The notes: generated from the letters alone by a model not told the origin. Positions 34,283 through 43,509 are shown, numbered from the stretch's first letter. The stretch is 64,000 bases of DNA from an uncultured Oscillospiraceae bacterium (GCA_958448165.1 CAUDCW010000009.1:49387-113386), one strand, 5' to 3'. Translations and numbers: made by a program.

Positions 34283-35572
34283 ATGACAAAAAGTAAAAGC
34301 ACAAAAAAAGCGTTGCTTAGCAGTGTATTGGCATTAGTATTAACCTGCGCAATGCTTATCGGCACAACCTTCGCATGGTTTACGGATTCCGTAAAATCAG
34401 GCAAGAACAAAATCATAGCCGGTAACCTTGATGTTGAACTTGAGTATGCTACAGTTGGCGAGGACGGCACACTTCAAAACTGGACAAGCGTTGAAGGTAG
34501 TACAGACTTGTTCGAGAAGAATACTCTCTGGGAGCCGGGTCACGCAGAGGTAGTTTACCTCAAAGCTCGCAACGCAGGTACACTTGCTCTCAAGTACAAT
34601 TTGGCAATTAACATCGCTAGTGAAACAACTGCAAAGAATGTAGCAGGCGAGGATTTCAATCTTTCACAGTACCTTAAGTACGGCGTGGTTGCAGAACAGG
34701 ATACTCCTTTTGCAGACCGTTCAGCAGCTATCGCCGCTGTTATAGAACCGAAAGCTCTTTCAGAAGTTTACCAAGAAACCGTTGCTATGGGACCAAATCG
34801 TGAGAGATATATTGCTCTTGTAGTTTATATGCCTGAAGAAGTAGGCAACGAGGCTAACTATCGCGGCGATGTAATCCCGCAGATCGAGCTTGGCGTTACA
34901 CTGCTTGCAACACAGGATACTGTTGAATATGACAGTTGGGATAATCAGTATGATGCAAACGCAGCATATCCTGTTGTTGATACTGCTACGTTGAACGCTG
35001 TTACTGCTAATATTTCTACTAGCGAACCGACTGTAGTTGTACTTAGCAACGATGTATCTGACATTAGCGGCATTAAGACTCAGGCAGGTGCAGACCTTAC
35101 AATGGACTTCAACGGCAACACAGCTACAATAGCAACTCCTGTAGGCTCATCGGGTACAGAAACAAACGGTATGCAGCTTCTCAAGGGTTCAACAGTATTG
35201 CTCAAGAACGGTACATTTGCTCCTGCTAACAACAGTGTAAAAATGTTGGTTCAGAACTATTCTAACCTTACATTGCAGGACTTCACATTTGATGCACACG
35301 ATGCTGCACAGGTAGGATATGCTCTTTCAAACAACAACGGTGATGTTCTGATTACAGGCGAAACAAATATTCTTGCGGCTGACGGCAAATGTGCTTTTGA
35401 TGCATATTACTGGCCGAAGCAAGGCTACAAGGAGGTTTTCTTAAATGAAAACAAAAACAAAAGCCCTGTTGATCACAATGTGTGCGGCACTGCTTGTGGT
35501 TGCAACAATATTCACAACCTTGGCATTCTTAACGGACACAAAGAATGTTGTAAACACCTTTTCTGTAGGTAA
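34283..35572 (+). CDS. TasA-like SipW-dependent protein, 3' end probably replaced
   Basis: 429 residues from the ATG at 34283 with AAGGAGG 8 bp upstream; a start at 34247 is rejected. The SipW-type signal region is KKALLSSVLALVL...GTTFAWFTD, followed by a TasA-like domain (to about 225) and a beta-helix-like region (VVVLSNDVSDISG..., GMQLLKGSTVLLKNGTF). The last 43 residues overlap the next gene by 128 bp in another frame, are Cys-rich, and look unlike the rest. The homologous domain would normally continue after DAYYWPKQGYKE, so a deletion seems to have fused this gene to the start of the next. Confidence 0.75.
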   Translation: MTKSKSTKKALLSSVLALVLTCAMLIGTTFAWFTDSVKSGKNKIIAGNLDVELEYATVGEDGTLQNWTSVEGSTDLFEKNTLWEPGHAEVVYLKARNAGTLALKYNLAINIASETTAKNVAGEDFNLSQYLKYGVVAEQDTPFADRSAAIAAVIEPKALSEVYQETVAMGPNRERYIALVVYMPEEVGNEANYRGDVIPQIELGVTLLATQDTVEYDSWDNQYDANAAYPVVDTATLNAVTANISTSEPTVVVLSNDVSDISGIKTQAGADLTMDFNGNTATIATPVGSSGTETNGMQLLKGSTVLLKNGTFAPANNSVKMLVQNYSNLTLQDFTFDAHDAAQVGYALSNNNGDVLITGETNILAADGKCAFDAYYWPKQGYKEVFLNENKNKSPVDHNVCGTACGCNNIHNLGILNGHKECCKHLFCR

Positions 35573-36098
35573 TGTTCACATTAAGTTGGACGAAGCTAAG
35601 GTTGATACTGCCGGTGTAGCTCAAGGAACAGATCGTACAGAAACCGGTAACGATTTCCACCTTCTCCCGGGTCATGAATATACTAAAGACCCGACTGTAA
35701 CAGTGCTTGGCACAAGCGAAGATTGCTATGTTCGTATGTTTGTTACTATTACTCAGTCTCAGGAATGGGATAATGTTTGCGATGCTCATAATAGAGAGTT
35801 TGGTGCAGCTAATATGTTCCTCTACAAAACAGCAGAAGATACATATGAAGAAGGCTTCAACCCGGCTTGGGAATTGCACGACGTTACAGAAAACGCTGAC
35901 CCTGCCAATACTCGTACATATGAGTTCTGGTATGTAGGCAGCAGTGACAATATTGTATCAAAATCAGAGAATGACACACCTCTTCCTGCTCTGTTTGATC
36001 AGATCAAAATGCCGACTCAGCTTACAAACGATGACCTAGCTAAAATTGACGGCACAAGTAATAATTTTAAGATTTACGCTGTAGCACAGGCTATTTAG
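35445..36098 (+). CDS. TasA-like SipW-dependent protein with early amber codon
   Basis: 217 residues; AAGGAGG lies 9 bp before the ATG. The signal region TTLAFLTDTKNVVNTFSVGNV is the SipW/TasA type, and DFHLLPGHEYTKDPTVTV is the conserved second block of this family. It stops at TAG (36096-36098) after YAVAQAI, but the same frame stays open for 24 more codons to TGA at 36171, encoding ADGFANATAAFEAAP-type sequence as expected for the family's C-terminus. One base change (CAG to TAG) explains it. The product may still fold, lacking only the final helix. Confidence 0.75.
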   Translation: MKTKTKALLITMCAALLVVATIFTTLAFLTDTKNVVNTFSVGNVHIKLDEAKVDTAGVAQGTDRTETGNDFHLLPGHEYTKDPTVTVLGTSEDCYVRMFVTITQSQEWDNVCDAHNREFGAANMFLYKTAEDTYEEGFNPAWELHDVTENADPANTRTYEFWYVGSSDNIVSKSENDTPLPALFDQIKMPTQLTNDDLAKIDGTSNNFKIYAVAQAI

Positions 36099-36358
36099 GC
36101 AGACGGTTTTGCAAATGCGACTGCTGCATTTGAAGCTGCTCCTGCAATCACAGGCAACGATCTTACACCGTGAGCATAAACTAAAAATTAATTAATAAAC
36201 CCAAACATATTAAGGAGTCCTGCAAATAAAAGTCAAGCCCTAAAATGAAAAAATCATCAAATTTTATTGATAACAGAAAAAGGGTATAGCAAAGCAAGCC
36301 GAAAATACAGTAAAAATTTTCAGCCTGATAAAAGGATTCAAGATTCAATTAAACTCAG

Positions 36359-37564
36359 TTAAAAGAGATTGTCATTAAGACACTCTTTAACACGAGCGTA
36401 GTAAATGCGAAGGAATTTGTTAGCGGCGGCAGTAGTGCAAACATAGTAGGGTTTACCCTCGGCACGCTTTTTGCAAATAAACTGATAAACAGGTTCATCC
36501 ACGGGTTTACGCTTCACATAAGTACTGATAACCTGAAAAAGAGTTTTTCTCAGAATAGCAGAACCACGTTTTGATGTAGGGTTGCTTTTAGAAAAGTGCT
36601 TGCCGGATTGGTCAACGCACGGGTCAACACCTGCAAAGCCGACTAATGAATTTCTGTTTGGGAAACGTCTGACATCGCCGATTTCTGCAATCAGATTAAC
36701 GGCGGAAATTTCTCCGACCCCGAACATATTGAAAACAGTATCAAATTCGGGAAGCTGTCTGGCAATTGAAATCATTTCATTTCTGAAAGCAGCAAGCTGA
36801 CAGTTGAAAGATGTAAGCTGTTTAGCGGCTGTTGTAATCAGTCGTTTTGTAGTATCGTTCTTTGGAAGAGTAACGGTATTACCACAACTTGATGCGTACA
36901 AATTAAAAGCTTTCTCGACACTGAAATGATAACCCTTACGTTTACACCATTTACGGTAACGCTCAATAAATGCTTTTTCGCTGACAAGAGAAATACAGTC
37001 GCAATGCCAGAAGGTTTCAACAAAATCAACCCATTTCCGGTGTCCGTCAGCTTTTTCGGGACTTGAGAACAGCTCGTTAATACCCGGAAAAACCTTGTCA
37101 GTTAAAGAGATAAGGTTATTCGACAAGGCAACAGAGTTCTTCATATAAAGATTGTATTGTCTGCTGAATAGCTTTAACTGTTGTCTGAGAGCATCCACAG
37201 GTGTGTATTCTCTTAGATCAACCCAATTGTCAAGTCCGTATTTAGCGATTTTAATAGCATCCTTTTTATCGGACTTGACCTTTCTAACCGAACCTCCACC
37301 GCTCTGGTGGATTAAAATGGGATTCAGAACACATACGTAAATCCCATATTCGTGAAGTGCTGTGGCAACAGGCTCGTGATAACGACCTGTAGCCTCCATA
37401 ACGACTCTTGTGTCTTCACCGAGAGCAAGAATAGTGTAAGCCAGCTTTTCAAGCTCAAGCTCCGTGTGGAGATATTCAGTGGGAGGCAAAGCTACTTCAC
37501 CCATAGGGCGCAAGGTTGCAACCGTAGATTTTCCTTTTGAAACATCAATTCCAACCGAGTTCAT
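36359..37564 (-). CDS. IS110-family transposase (DEDD recombinase)
   Basis: 401 residues, full length. The N-terminal RuvC-like DEDD domain begins VGIDVSKGKS (first Asp), with VVMEATGRYH (Glu) and KSDKKDAIKIAKYG (Asp pair). The C-terminal Transposase_20 domain has GVGEISAVNLIAEIGD and the serine block TSKRGSAILRK. These enzymes act with a structured bridge RNA from the element's noncoding end. The frame is intact, in contrast to the IS21-like copy, so this insertion may be recent. GGAGG lies 6 bp before the ATG. Confidence 0.93.
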   Translation of the reverse strand: MNSVGIDVSKGKSTVATLRPMGEVALPPTEYLHTELELEKLAYTILALGEDTRVVMEATGRYHEPVATALHEYGIYVCVLNPILIHQSGGGSVRKVKSDKKDAIKIAKYGLDNWVDLREYTPVDALRQQLKLFSRQYNLYMKNSVALSNNLISLTDKVFPGINELFSSPEKADGHRKWVDFVETFWHCDCISLVSEKAFIERYRKWCKRKGYHFSVEKAFNLYASSCGNTVTLPKNDTTKRLITTAAKQLTSFNCQLAAFRNEMISIARQLPEFDTVFNMFGVGEISAVNLIAEIGDVRRFPNRNSLVGFAGVDPCVDQSGKHFSKSNPTSKRGSAILRKTLFQVISTYVKRKPVDEPVYQFICKKRAEGKPYYVCTTAAANKFLRIYYARVKECLNDNLF

Positions 37565-37785
37565 AATAAATCCTCCTGAGATAATGATATGGCATACCGC
37601 TGTTTACTCAACGCCTGTTCAATCTCCTGAGTGACACGAACGCATCGGAATACCGACGGAACAACCTGCGCAAATCGAATGCTGCGAATGAGAAAGGCGG
37701 CCGACTGACTCCTTTACGAACGTGTTAGTTCATGGACAAACTTGTCAGACCATTCCTTTCTATTCTAACAGCTTCGGCATTGAAA
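37565..37785 (-). ncRNA. Possible bridge RNA region of the IS110 element
   Basis: This noncoding stretch upstream of the transposase start is where IS110-group elements encode their bridge RNA. Several short complementary blocks are visible, but I have not derived target- and donor-binding loops. The call comes from position and family, not from a recognised sequence. Confidence 0.35.
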
Positions 37786-37789
37786 AGGA

Positions 37790-37815
37790 AAAAGACACGG
37801 CTGGCTACCGTGTCC
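37790..37815 (-). terminator. Minus-strand terminator at the IS110 upstream end
   Basis: GACACGG/CCGTGTC with a 7-nt loop, followed on the minus strand by TTTTTCC. It would stop outside transcription from entering the transposase gene. Confidence 0.6.
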
Positions 37816-37849
37816 ATCACCTTAATTTATATTGTAGGAGGACTAAAAA

Positions 37850-38503
37850 ATGAGTAAAACCAAAAAAAGAGCAATTGCAATAGTGCTTGCGGCAGTATTG
37901 CTTATCAGCGCAGTGGTAGGCGGCACAATTGCGTATTTGACTTCTTATCCTACTTCTGCAGTTGTTAATACATTTACCGTAGGTAAAGTCGATATTGATT
38001 TGAAAGAGCATAAGCTTCAAGATGATGGTAGTCTTGATACTAATACTGAGGTTACTAATAACTCATATAGTTTTATGCCTGGAGATACTTTGCCAAAAGA
38101 TCCGTATGTAACAGTCAAGGAAGGTAGTGAAGCTTGTTGGCTGTTTGTAAGAGCTATTGAGACTGCGAATACTTATGGTGGCGGTGGTAAACCAATCATT
38201 AAATTTGAAGTTGCAGAAGGTACTGAAACTACACAATGGAAACAGTTAAGTACTGAAGTTACAGGTGAAAACGTTTCAAATATTTGGTATTGCAGTGTTC
38301 CTAAGGCGAATGATAATACAAAATATCATATACTTAAAGATAACCAAATTAAGATTGCCAGTGAAATTACAAGTGATCAAGCGAAAGCAATGACTGGTGC
38401 TAGTACACCTAAATTGTCGTTCATAGCAGCTGCTGTTCAGTCAGCTAATGTTAGTACTGTACAAGCTGCATATAATGAAATTAAAGATGAGTTAAACAAA
38501 TAA
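37850..38503 (+). CDS. TasA-like SipW-dependent protein
   Basis: 217 residues; AGGAGG lies 8 bp before the ATG. Basic N-terminus, hydrophobic helix, GGTIAYLTSYPTSAVVNTFTVGKV around the SipW cleavage region, then YSFMPGDTLPKDPYVTVKEG, the family's second block, and a C-terminal LSFIAAAVQ strand. The frame is intact. It lies directly beyond the IS110 element and ahead of two damaged relatives. Such proteins form extracellular fibres in biofilms of Bacillus; the function here is by analogy. Confidence 0.82.
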   Translation: MSKTKKRAIAIVLAAVLLISAVVGGTIAYLTSYPTSAVVNTFTVGKVDIDLKEHKLQDDGSLDTNTEVTNNSYSFMPGDTLPKDPYVTVKEGSEACWLFVRAIETANTYGGGGKPIIKFEVAEGTETTQWKQLSTEVTGENVSNIWYCSVPKANDNTKYHILKDNQIKIASEITSDQAKAMTGASTPKLSFIAAAVQSANVSTVQAAYNEIKDELNK

Positions 38504-38538
38504 TCACCAATAACCCCTAACCCAAGGAGGAACAGCGT

Positions 38539-39299
38539 ATGAACGCCGCAAAAAAAAAAATATAACAGCCATAGCGGCGTTCGCGCTGATTGTATTTGCG
38601 TTTGTCGGCACAACGCTTGCGTGGCTGACTATGCAAACAGGCGAGGTTACAAACACCTTTACCGTTGGCGATGTTAATATCAGCTTGTATGAGCATAAAA
38701 TTAACAACGTTACACACGCAACCGAAGCGGAAACGATTTTAGTCGATGATATCAACGACCAAGGAAAGAATGAATATCAATTTGTTCCCGGCTTGACTAT
38801 CCAAAAAGACCCGACCGTAACGGTTAAGGGCGGCAGTGCCGCCTGCTGGCTGTTTGTCAAGATTGCGACGAGGGGAAATCACTTCTCCGGCAATGATACA
38901 GCTCCTATCGTCAAGTGGACGATGGCAGATGGCTGGAAGCAGGTTGATTCCGGCAACTCATACTTCTGGTATCGTAAGGTTGAAGCTGCCGATACAGACA
39001 CTGATATCCCGGTGTTTGCAGACAACTCTGTCAGGATAAACGATATATTCTCTGAGGCGCAGTTTGAAAAAGTAAACAGCAATCCGGAACAAACAAATCC
39101 GCGGCTGTTTATCAGAGCAGGAGCAATCCAGAGCGATAATATCGCTGTGGGTGATTCTGAAGAAGAAGCGGCTAAAATTGCACTTGGTATGATGCCGGAG
39201 GGATTCCGCACGGTAAATCCACTCAAAGCATATGTAGATGCTAACGACGATTTGCCGATATTTGTATTCAGCTACCCAAGCACCCAGACATCAGAATAA
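38539..39299 (+). CDS. TasA-like SipW-dependent protein, frameshifted in an A11 tract
   Basis: AGGAGG lies 8 bp before the ATG at 38539, but after MNAAKKK a run of 11 A (38550-38560) puts the frame out by one, and TAA follows at once. One added A (or two removed) joins it to ITAIAAFALIVFAFVGTTLAWLT, the expected SipW signal region, and the frame then runs clean to 39299. So either expression depends on slippage at A11, or the gene is phase-variable, or it is broken. The rest has NTFTVGDVNISLYEHK, YQFVPGLTIQKDPTVTVKGG and a FIRAGAIQ strand as in its neighbour. Full product would be about 253 residues. Confidence 0.7.
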
Positions 39300-39315
39300 T
39301 AAGGAGCCAATACCG

Positions 39316-40075
39316 TTGAAAAAGAATATTATTGCTCTGTGTCTGGTAATTTCATTGGCAGCTATTGCACTGCTCAGCGGCACAATGGCTTACTTCACAG
39401 ACACAACCGAAAAGAAAACAAATGCCTTCACTGTTGGCAATGTTGAAATATCTCTTGCCGAGCCAAGCTGGACAGCCTCAGCAGACCACACCCTTATTCC
39501 AAAGGTGCGCTACGCTAAAGACCCGACCGTAACCGTTGCGGCGGATAGTCAGGACTGCTACCTGTTTATGGAGGTTTCGGTGAATAAGTATAATGCTCTT
39601 ATCGACCTGATGGGCATTGACGCTTATTCCGACGGGGTAACGGACGGCAACGGCAACAAGCTTAACGGCGCGTATTCAAAAGCTGACCGAGCCGATTTTG
39701 TGTCAAGGCTCTTGTCAGACGATACTCTTCGTCACAATGTCCTTGACAGATGGTTCGATGAAATCGACTACTCCAAGTGGACTATTATGAACAAAACGGC
39801 AATTCAGCAAGCGTTAAACAATTCTAAGGCAGGAGATACAGCCGAGCTTTCGGTTATCCTCGGCTATTCCACAACGCTTTCGGCAACAGACGAGGTTCCG
39901 CTTTATGTCTGCATACGGTATGCCCGCAGAGATTACTCAGGATATGCTCGCAGCTGCGGACTTCACCGCTGACGATGCGTCAACGTTCAATATGTCCTTC
40001 ACAGCTTACGCCATACAGAAGGCTGAAATCAACACAATGGATGAAGCGTATAGTGCGCTTTTCCCTGATAATTAA
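39316..40075 (+). pseudogene. TasA-like SipW-dependent protein, frameshifted near its 3' end
   Basis: Starts with TTG at 39316 (AAGGAG 9 bp upstream). The signal region LSGTMAYFTDTTEKKTNAFTVGNV is intact, and YAKDPTVTVAADSQDC follows. Around 39905-39910 the frame shifts: the original frame ends early at 39970-39972, while another frame continues MSAYGMPAEITQDMLAAAD to FTAYAIQKAE and TAA at 40073, the expected family ending. One deleted base in CTTTATG would repair it. The truncated product would lose about 50 C-terminal residues. Confidence 0.7.
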
Positions 40076-40087
40076 TCAAAAATTCTC

Positions 40088-40440
40088 ATAACATACGGTC
40101 TGTGCCAAACGGTGCAGACCGTATGAGAGCACCCGACAGATTAATTCGGGTATTCTCATACGGTCTGACGTAACAGAGCGGAGATAATTTGGAATCCTGA
40201 ATTAGGAATTAATAAGGAAACGAGCTTGTAGGGAACGGTCTTGACCGTTCCGGGATAGGCGTATTACTGCAATGTCCTGCAAAATCAGAATAAAGTATTG
40301 CACTCTGCGGCTCGAGCCGAAATAGGCGAGCCGGTTCATACGACCTTACGGCGATTAAATTCTTAATTCAAAGAGCCGCCTGCGGCTCACACCGCAAATT
40401 CACTCTCCACTCTCAACTCTCTACTCTGAAATCCGCTTTT
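40088..40440. repeat. Intergenic palindromic repeats
   Basis: No gene in this stretch. ATACGGTCTG/CAGACCGTAT forms a hairpin (about 40093-40124); the same TACGGTCTG motif recurs at 40160. GGAACGGTCTTGACCGTTCC (about 40234) is a short palindrome, and TTAATTCAAAGAGCCGC (from about 40362) recurs at 41295. These look like dispersed REP-type repeats. Confidence 0.5.
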
Positions 40441-40464
40441 TAATTATAGAAAGGTACGGGAGAT

Positions 40465-41115
40465 ATGGATAACGAAAAGGAGCTTCGTGAGCTTCAAAGA
40501 AAGAAAAGCATAAGAATGATAATAATGATTGTCTGCTTCGGCATAATGCTGTTTGTTCTGCTCTATATAGGAACAATGGCTTATTTCACCGAAGGACAAA
40601 AGGGTGGCGGCGAGATTGTCGGCGGCAATCTTGATATTCAGCTTATTGACAATACAAAGGACGACAGCGGTGCAATAGTTAATTTTCCCGAAACGGGCAT
40701 AATTAATATTATGCCGGGCGTGACCCGGGATTTGATTGTTTCGTCCGCAAATATTGGTGAAACCCCGGCGTGGGTGCGTATCAAGGTTGAACAGGAGATT
40801 GTCAGCAAGGACAACACGCCTCTGCCAACGGCTATTACCAAAGGAACAGGCAGTGTTCCCGTATTGACATTTAATATAAACAGCGATAAATGGCAGGCTG
40901 ACGGAAACGGATATTATTACTATAAAACCTCGGTACAGCCCGGACAGCCTACCGAGAATCTGTTCAGCACAGTAACATTCGCCCGTGAAATGGGCAACGA
41001 ATATAAGAATTGTAAAATATATATTAAAGTTTCGGCTCAGGCTGTTCAGTCGGATTATAATCCGATACCTGAGGGCGGACAAGTTACGGATATAATCGGT
41101 TGGCCAACAGATTGA
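40465..41115 (+). CDS. TasA-like SipW-dependent protein with intact frame
   Basis: 216 residues. The N-terminus is long and charged (MDNEKELRELQRKKSIR), followed by a helix ending LYIGTMAYFTEGQKGGGEIVGGNLDI, the SipW/TasA signature. Then GIINIMPGVTRDLIVSSANIG, WVRIKVEQEI, and a closing IYIKVSAQAVQ strand match the TasA/camelysin fold. GGGAG lies close to the ATG. It is separated from the genes before it by palindromic repeats. Confidence 0.8.
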   Translation: MDNEKELRELQRKKSIRMIIMIVCFGIMLFVLLYIGTMAYFTEGQKGGGEIVGGNLDIQLIDNTKDDSGAIVNFPETGIINIMPGVTRDLIVSSANIGETPAWVRIKVEQEIVSKDNTPLPTAITKGTGSVPVLTFNINSDKWQADGNGYYYYKTSVQPGQPTENLFSTVTFAREMGNEYKNCKIYIKVSAQAVQSDYNPIPEGGQVTDIIGWPTD

Positions 41116-41284
41116 CCAGGGAGAAAATGGCTGATTATCTATTGACATTCTAGAACAACACAACTTATAATAAACGGATGGACGGCAGCTGCTATAAGCA
41201 GAATGTGTTTAATCAGCAGTGAGTTCACTCTGCTGAATGTGGGATAGGCTCAGTTGTTCCCCTTGCGGGGAACGACTAATCCCG

Positions 41285-41385
41285 CAACGAGTTAATTCTT
41301 AATTCAAAGAGCCGCAAAGCGGCGTAAGCCATAATTATTCACTATTCACTTTTCATTTTTCACTGCGGCGGAGCCGCATACGGGA
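41285..41385. repeat. Second copy of the REP-like repeat
   Basis: TTAATTCTTAATTCAAAGAG followed by a GCCGC-rich palindrome and TTCACTATTCACTTTTCA-type sequence, shared in part with about 40355-40420. Confidence 0.5.
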
Positions 41386-41395
41386 GGCATACACT

Positions 41396-42630
41396 GTGTT
41401 TTTTAAAAAAACCTTAAAAACAAAATAGAGGCAAGGTATATTGCGGTGTCAGTAGCCGCCCTTGCACTTGCAATTGTTATGGCGGTAATGATGCTTGTGC
41501 CGATTAAGGGTACTTCTGCGTATGTTGAAACAGATGCAGGAGTGCTTGAAAACAATTTTTCGTTGCTTACAGTGCCGAACACGATTAATGAAACATTCGA
41601 GGATAATGTCAAGAAAAATGTAACGGTTACAAACAACTCAGGAAACGCCAGAGCCTATGTGCGAGCCGCAGTTACGGTGAACTGGGTAAATGGTGACGGC
41701 GAGGTTTACGCCGAAAAGCCTGTAGAGGGTGAGGATTTTGAAGTAACCTGGACCTCGGAAGGCTGGGTTTTAGGCAAGGACGGCTATTACTACTACATAA
41801 GTATGCTCGACCCTGCCGAGGTCACAGCCGTACTTCTCACCGATTGCAAGCTTAAGGACAATGTTGTTCCTCCCGAAGGCTATAATCTCCGGGTTGATAT
41901 TATGGCGCAGACAATTCAGGCTGAGGGTGACGAGAAAGCCACAGGCGAAAAGCCTGTAATACTTGCGTGGGGCAGTGGTAACGGCGGCAGCGTAACGGAC
42001 GTTGATACTGCTGACAAACATAAAGCCTTGATTATCAACTCTGTTGAACCGTATGTTTATTATAGGGCTCATATGACGGGATATAGTGACATTGGTTCTG
42101 AATCTAACTGGAATGCGCTTGGAAAAGTTGATCAAAACTATCACTGGTTTGAAGGAAGAGAGGATATATCCAGTCCCTTTGGCGGGTTAAGAGAGTGTAC
42201 GCTGAATCTTCCTGAAACCGTGAAAGTGATATCAGCTCAGTCCATATGGTATGTCAGCGGTATAATGTCGGAAGATGACCAAGATGATCTTGTTCACTTG
42301 GTGAAAATCAATGCACACGAAGATAACCCGTATTATTCCTCAGAGGACGGGGTTCTCTACTCTAAGGATAAGAAAAAGCTTTTGTTTGTATATTTCGATT
42401 ACGGCTGGCAAAGCTACAGCGTCCCCGATTTTGTCGAAAGCTTTGAGCCCTCGTTAGGTGTACCTTATGGCTTTAAGAGTATTGAAATAGGCAAGAATGT
42501 AAACAATATTAATGCAGGTATAGATATAGGCGAAGGTAATACGCCGGAATTTACTGTTTACGGCTATAAAGGCACAGCTGCTGAGGAATGGGCAAGGCAG
42601 GAAGATTTAGAGTTTGAGGCTTTGGATTAG
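41396..42630 (+). CDS. TasA-like protein with LRR tail, start region out of frame
   Basis: The best ribosome binding site (GGGAGG, 8 bp upstream) points to GTG at 41396, which reads MFFKK and then goes out of frame in TTTTTTAAAAAAA. With one more A it would continue NLKNKIEARYIAVSVAALALAI, a proper signal anchor. As written the downstream frame is open only from about 41413, with GTG at 41446 as a poor start. The mature part has a TasA-like domain (NVTVTNNSGNARAYVRAAV, RVDIMAQTIQAE) and a C-terminal LRR_5-like region with NPYYSSEDGVLYSKDKKKLL. It may be phase-variable, slippage-dependent or mutated. Confidence 0.65.
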
Positions 42631-42711
42631 TGAAATTCGTAATACAGATTACAAAACCGTCCGTGTGATAAGTAAAACGCAATTTAATGCGCAATTTAAT
42701 AATTATTAAAT

Positions 42712-42753
42712 CAAGGGCTGCCGCAAATGGTAAAATTTGCGGCAGCCCTTTTG
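42712..42753 (+). terminator. Strong terminator closing the TasA-like cluster
   Basis: AAGGGCTGCCGCAAAT/ATTTGCGGCAGCCCTT, a 16-bp perfect stem with a 6-nt loop, then TTGC. Confidence 0.85.
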
Positions 42754-42863
42754 CTGACGGGTCGCTTTATTTCAATCTGTGATGATGTTTGATAAATTGT
42801 GTGTAAAATGCTGTATTTGCTGCTAAAACATAATAAAAATATAGAAAATAACGAAGATAGGCG

Positions 42864-43295
42864 ATATAATGTTAATGATTATATCATATTGTTGAAGTTT
42901 TTTGAAAAGGCAGATGATATTTTGTTGGTTTATGGCTTTTTGCAATTTAAATATGCATACTTATCTTTAGGTGACTCTTATAAATTGTATAATTTTATTA
43001 CAACAAGAGGAGGCATAAATGATTGAATTTAAAGATGATATCAAGCTTAAATCACAACAAAGGATCTTTTAAAGGAACTTAGCCTGAGCGAACAGAAAAT
43101 TGACCTTACGAATATATTATAAGAATTTTTCAAAATATCCTTCTAAAATTGAAATTCAGGATGCAAAGGCATAAGATTTTTTCGGATTATTATAACAACA
43201 CGAAAGGGATGATAAAATAAGAAACAGACGTCGGTTTAACTGCCGTTACTTTATATCAAAGCTTTACTAAAACTGAATAACTGTGATAAACAGCC
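42864..43295 (+). pseudogene. Relic of the ATPase operon, internally deleted
   Basis: 42864-43110 repeats the promoter -10, leader and first 28 or so codons of the ATPase gene at 45795 (ATG at 43019 after AGGAGG; MIEFKDDIKLK). It then jumps to sequence like the end of that gene (AATATATTATAAGAATTT here, AATGTATTATAAGAATTT at 48488), and 43255-43290 resembles the tail of the operon at 57770-57808. About 2.6 kb of the ATPase gene and most of the operon are missing. No functional product. Confidence 0.65.
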
Positions 43296-43322
43296 GCCTT
43301 TTAAGTTAAGGGCGGCTGTTGT
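43289..43322 (+). terminator. Terminator downstream of the ATPase relic
   Basis: ACAGCCGCC/GGGCGGCTGT stem with a TTTTAAGTTAA loop, then TGTGCGCTCTT; between here and 43509 I see no gene. Confidence 0.6.
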
Positions 43323-43509
43323 GCGCTCTTGCCTTGTTGACAGTTCAGGCAGGAATAATAATAATCCATACTCTTCAGCGGTGTGTCTATGCAAGATTTT
43401 TTCTGTGATGAATAGTAATTAATATTGAGAAAACACTGATTGAATTGTTTGTGCATATTTCAGCGTGATTTATTCAGTGCTTTCTTAATCCTTGCAGGAG
43501 GGATGAAAT

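Larger units (their letters stand above)
36240..37815 (-). mobile_element. IS110-family insertion sequence
   Basis: It has an intact transposase gene with a noncoding flank of about 250 bp on its 5' side and about 120 bp on its 3' side, lying between two TasA-like genes of the cluster. IS110 elements make no or very short target duplications and lack clear terminal inverted repeats, so the ends given are estimates. Confidence 0.7.

Noticed and set aside
42799..43026. 75-codon frame as a gene
   Set aside because: It overlaps the duplicated ATPase leader, has no ribosome binding site, and only a 25-codon part resembles the other copy.
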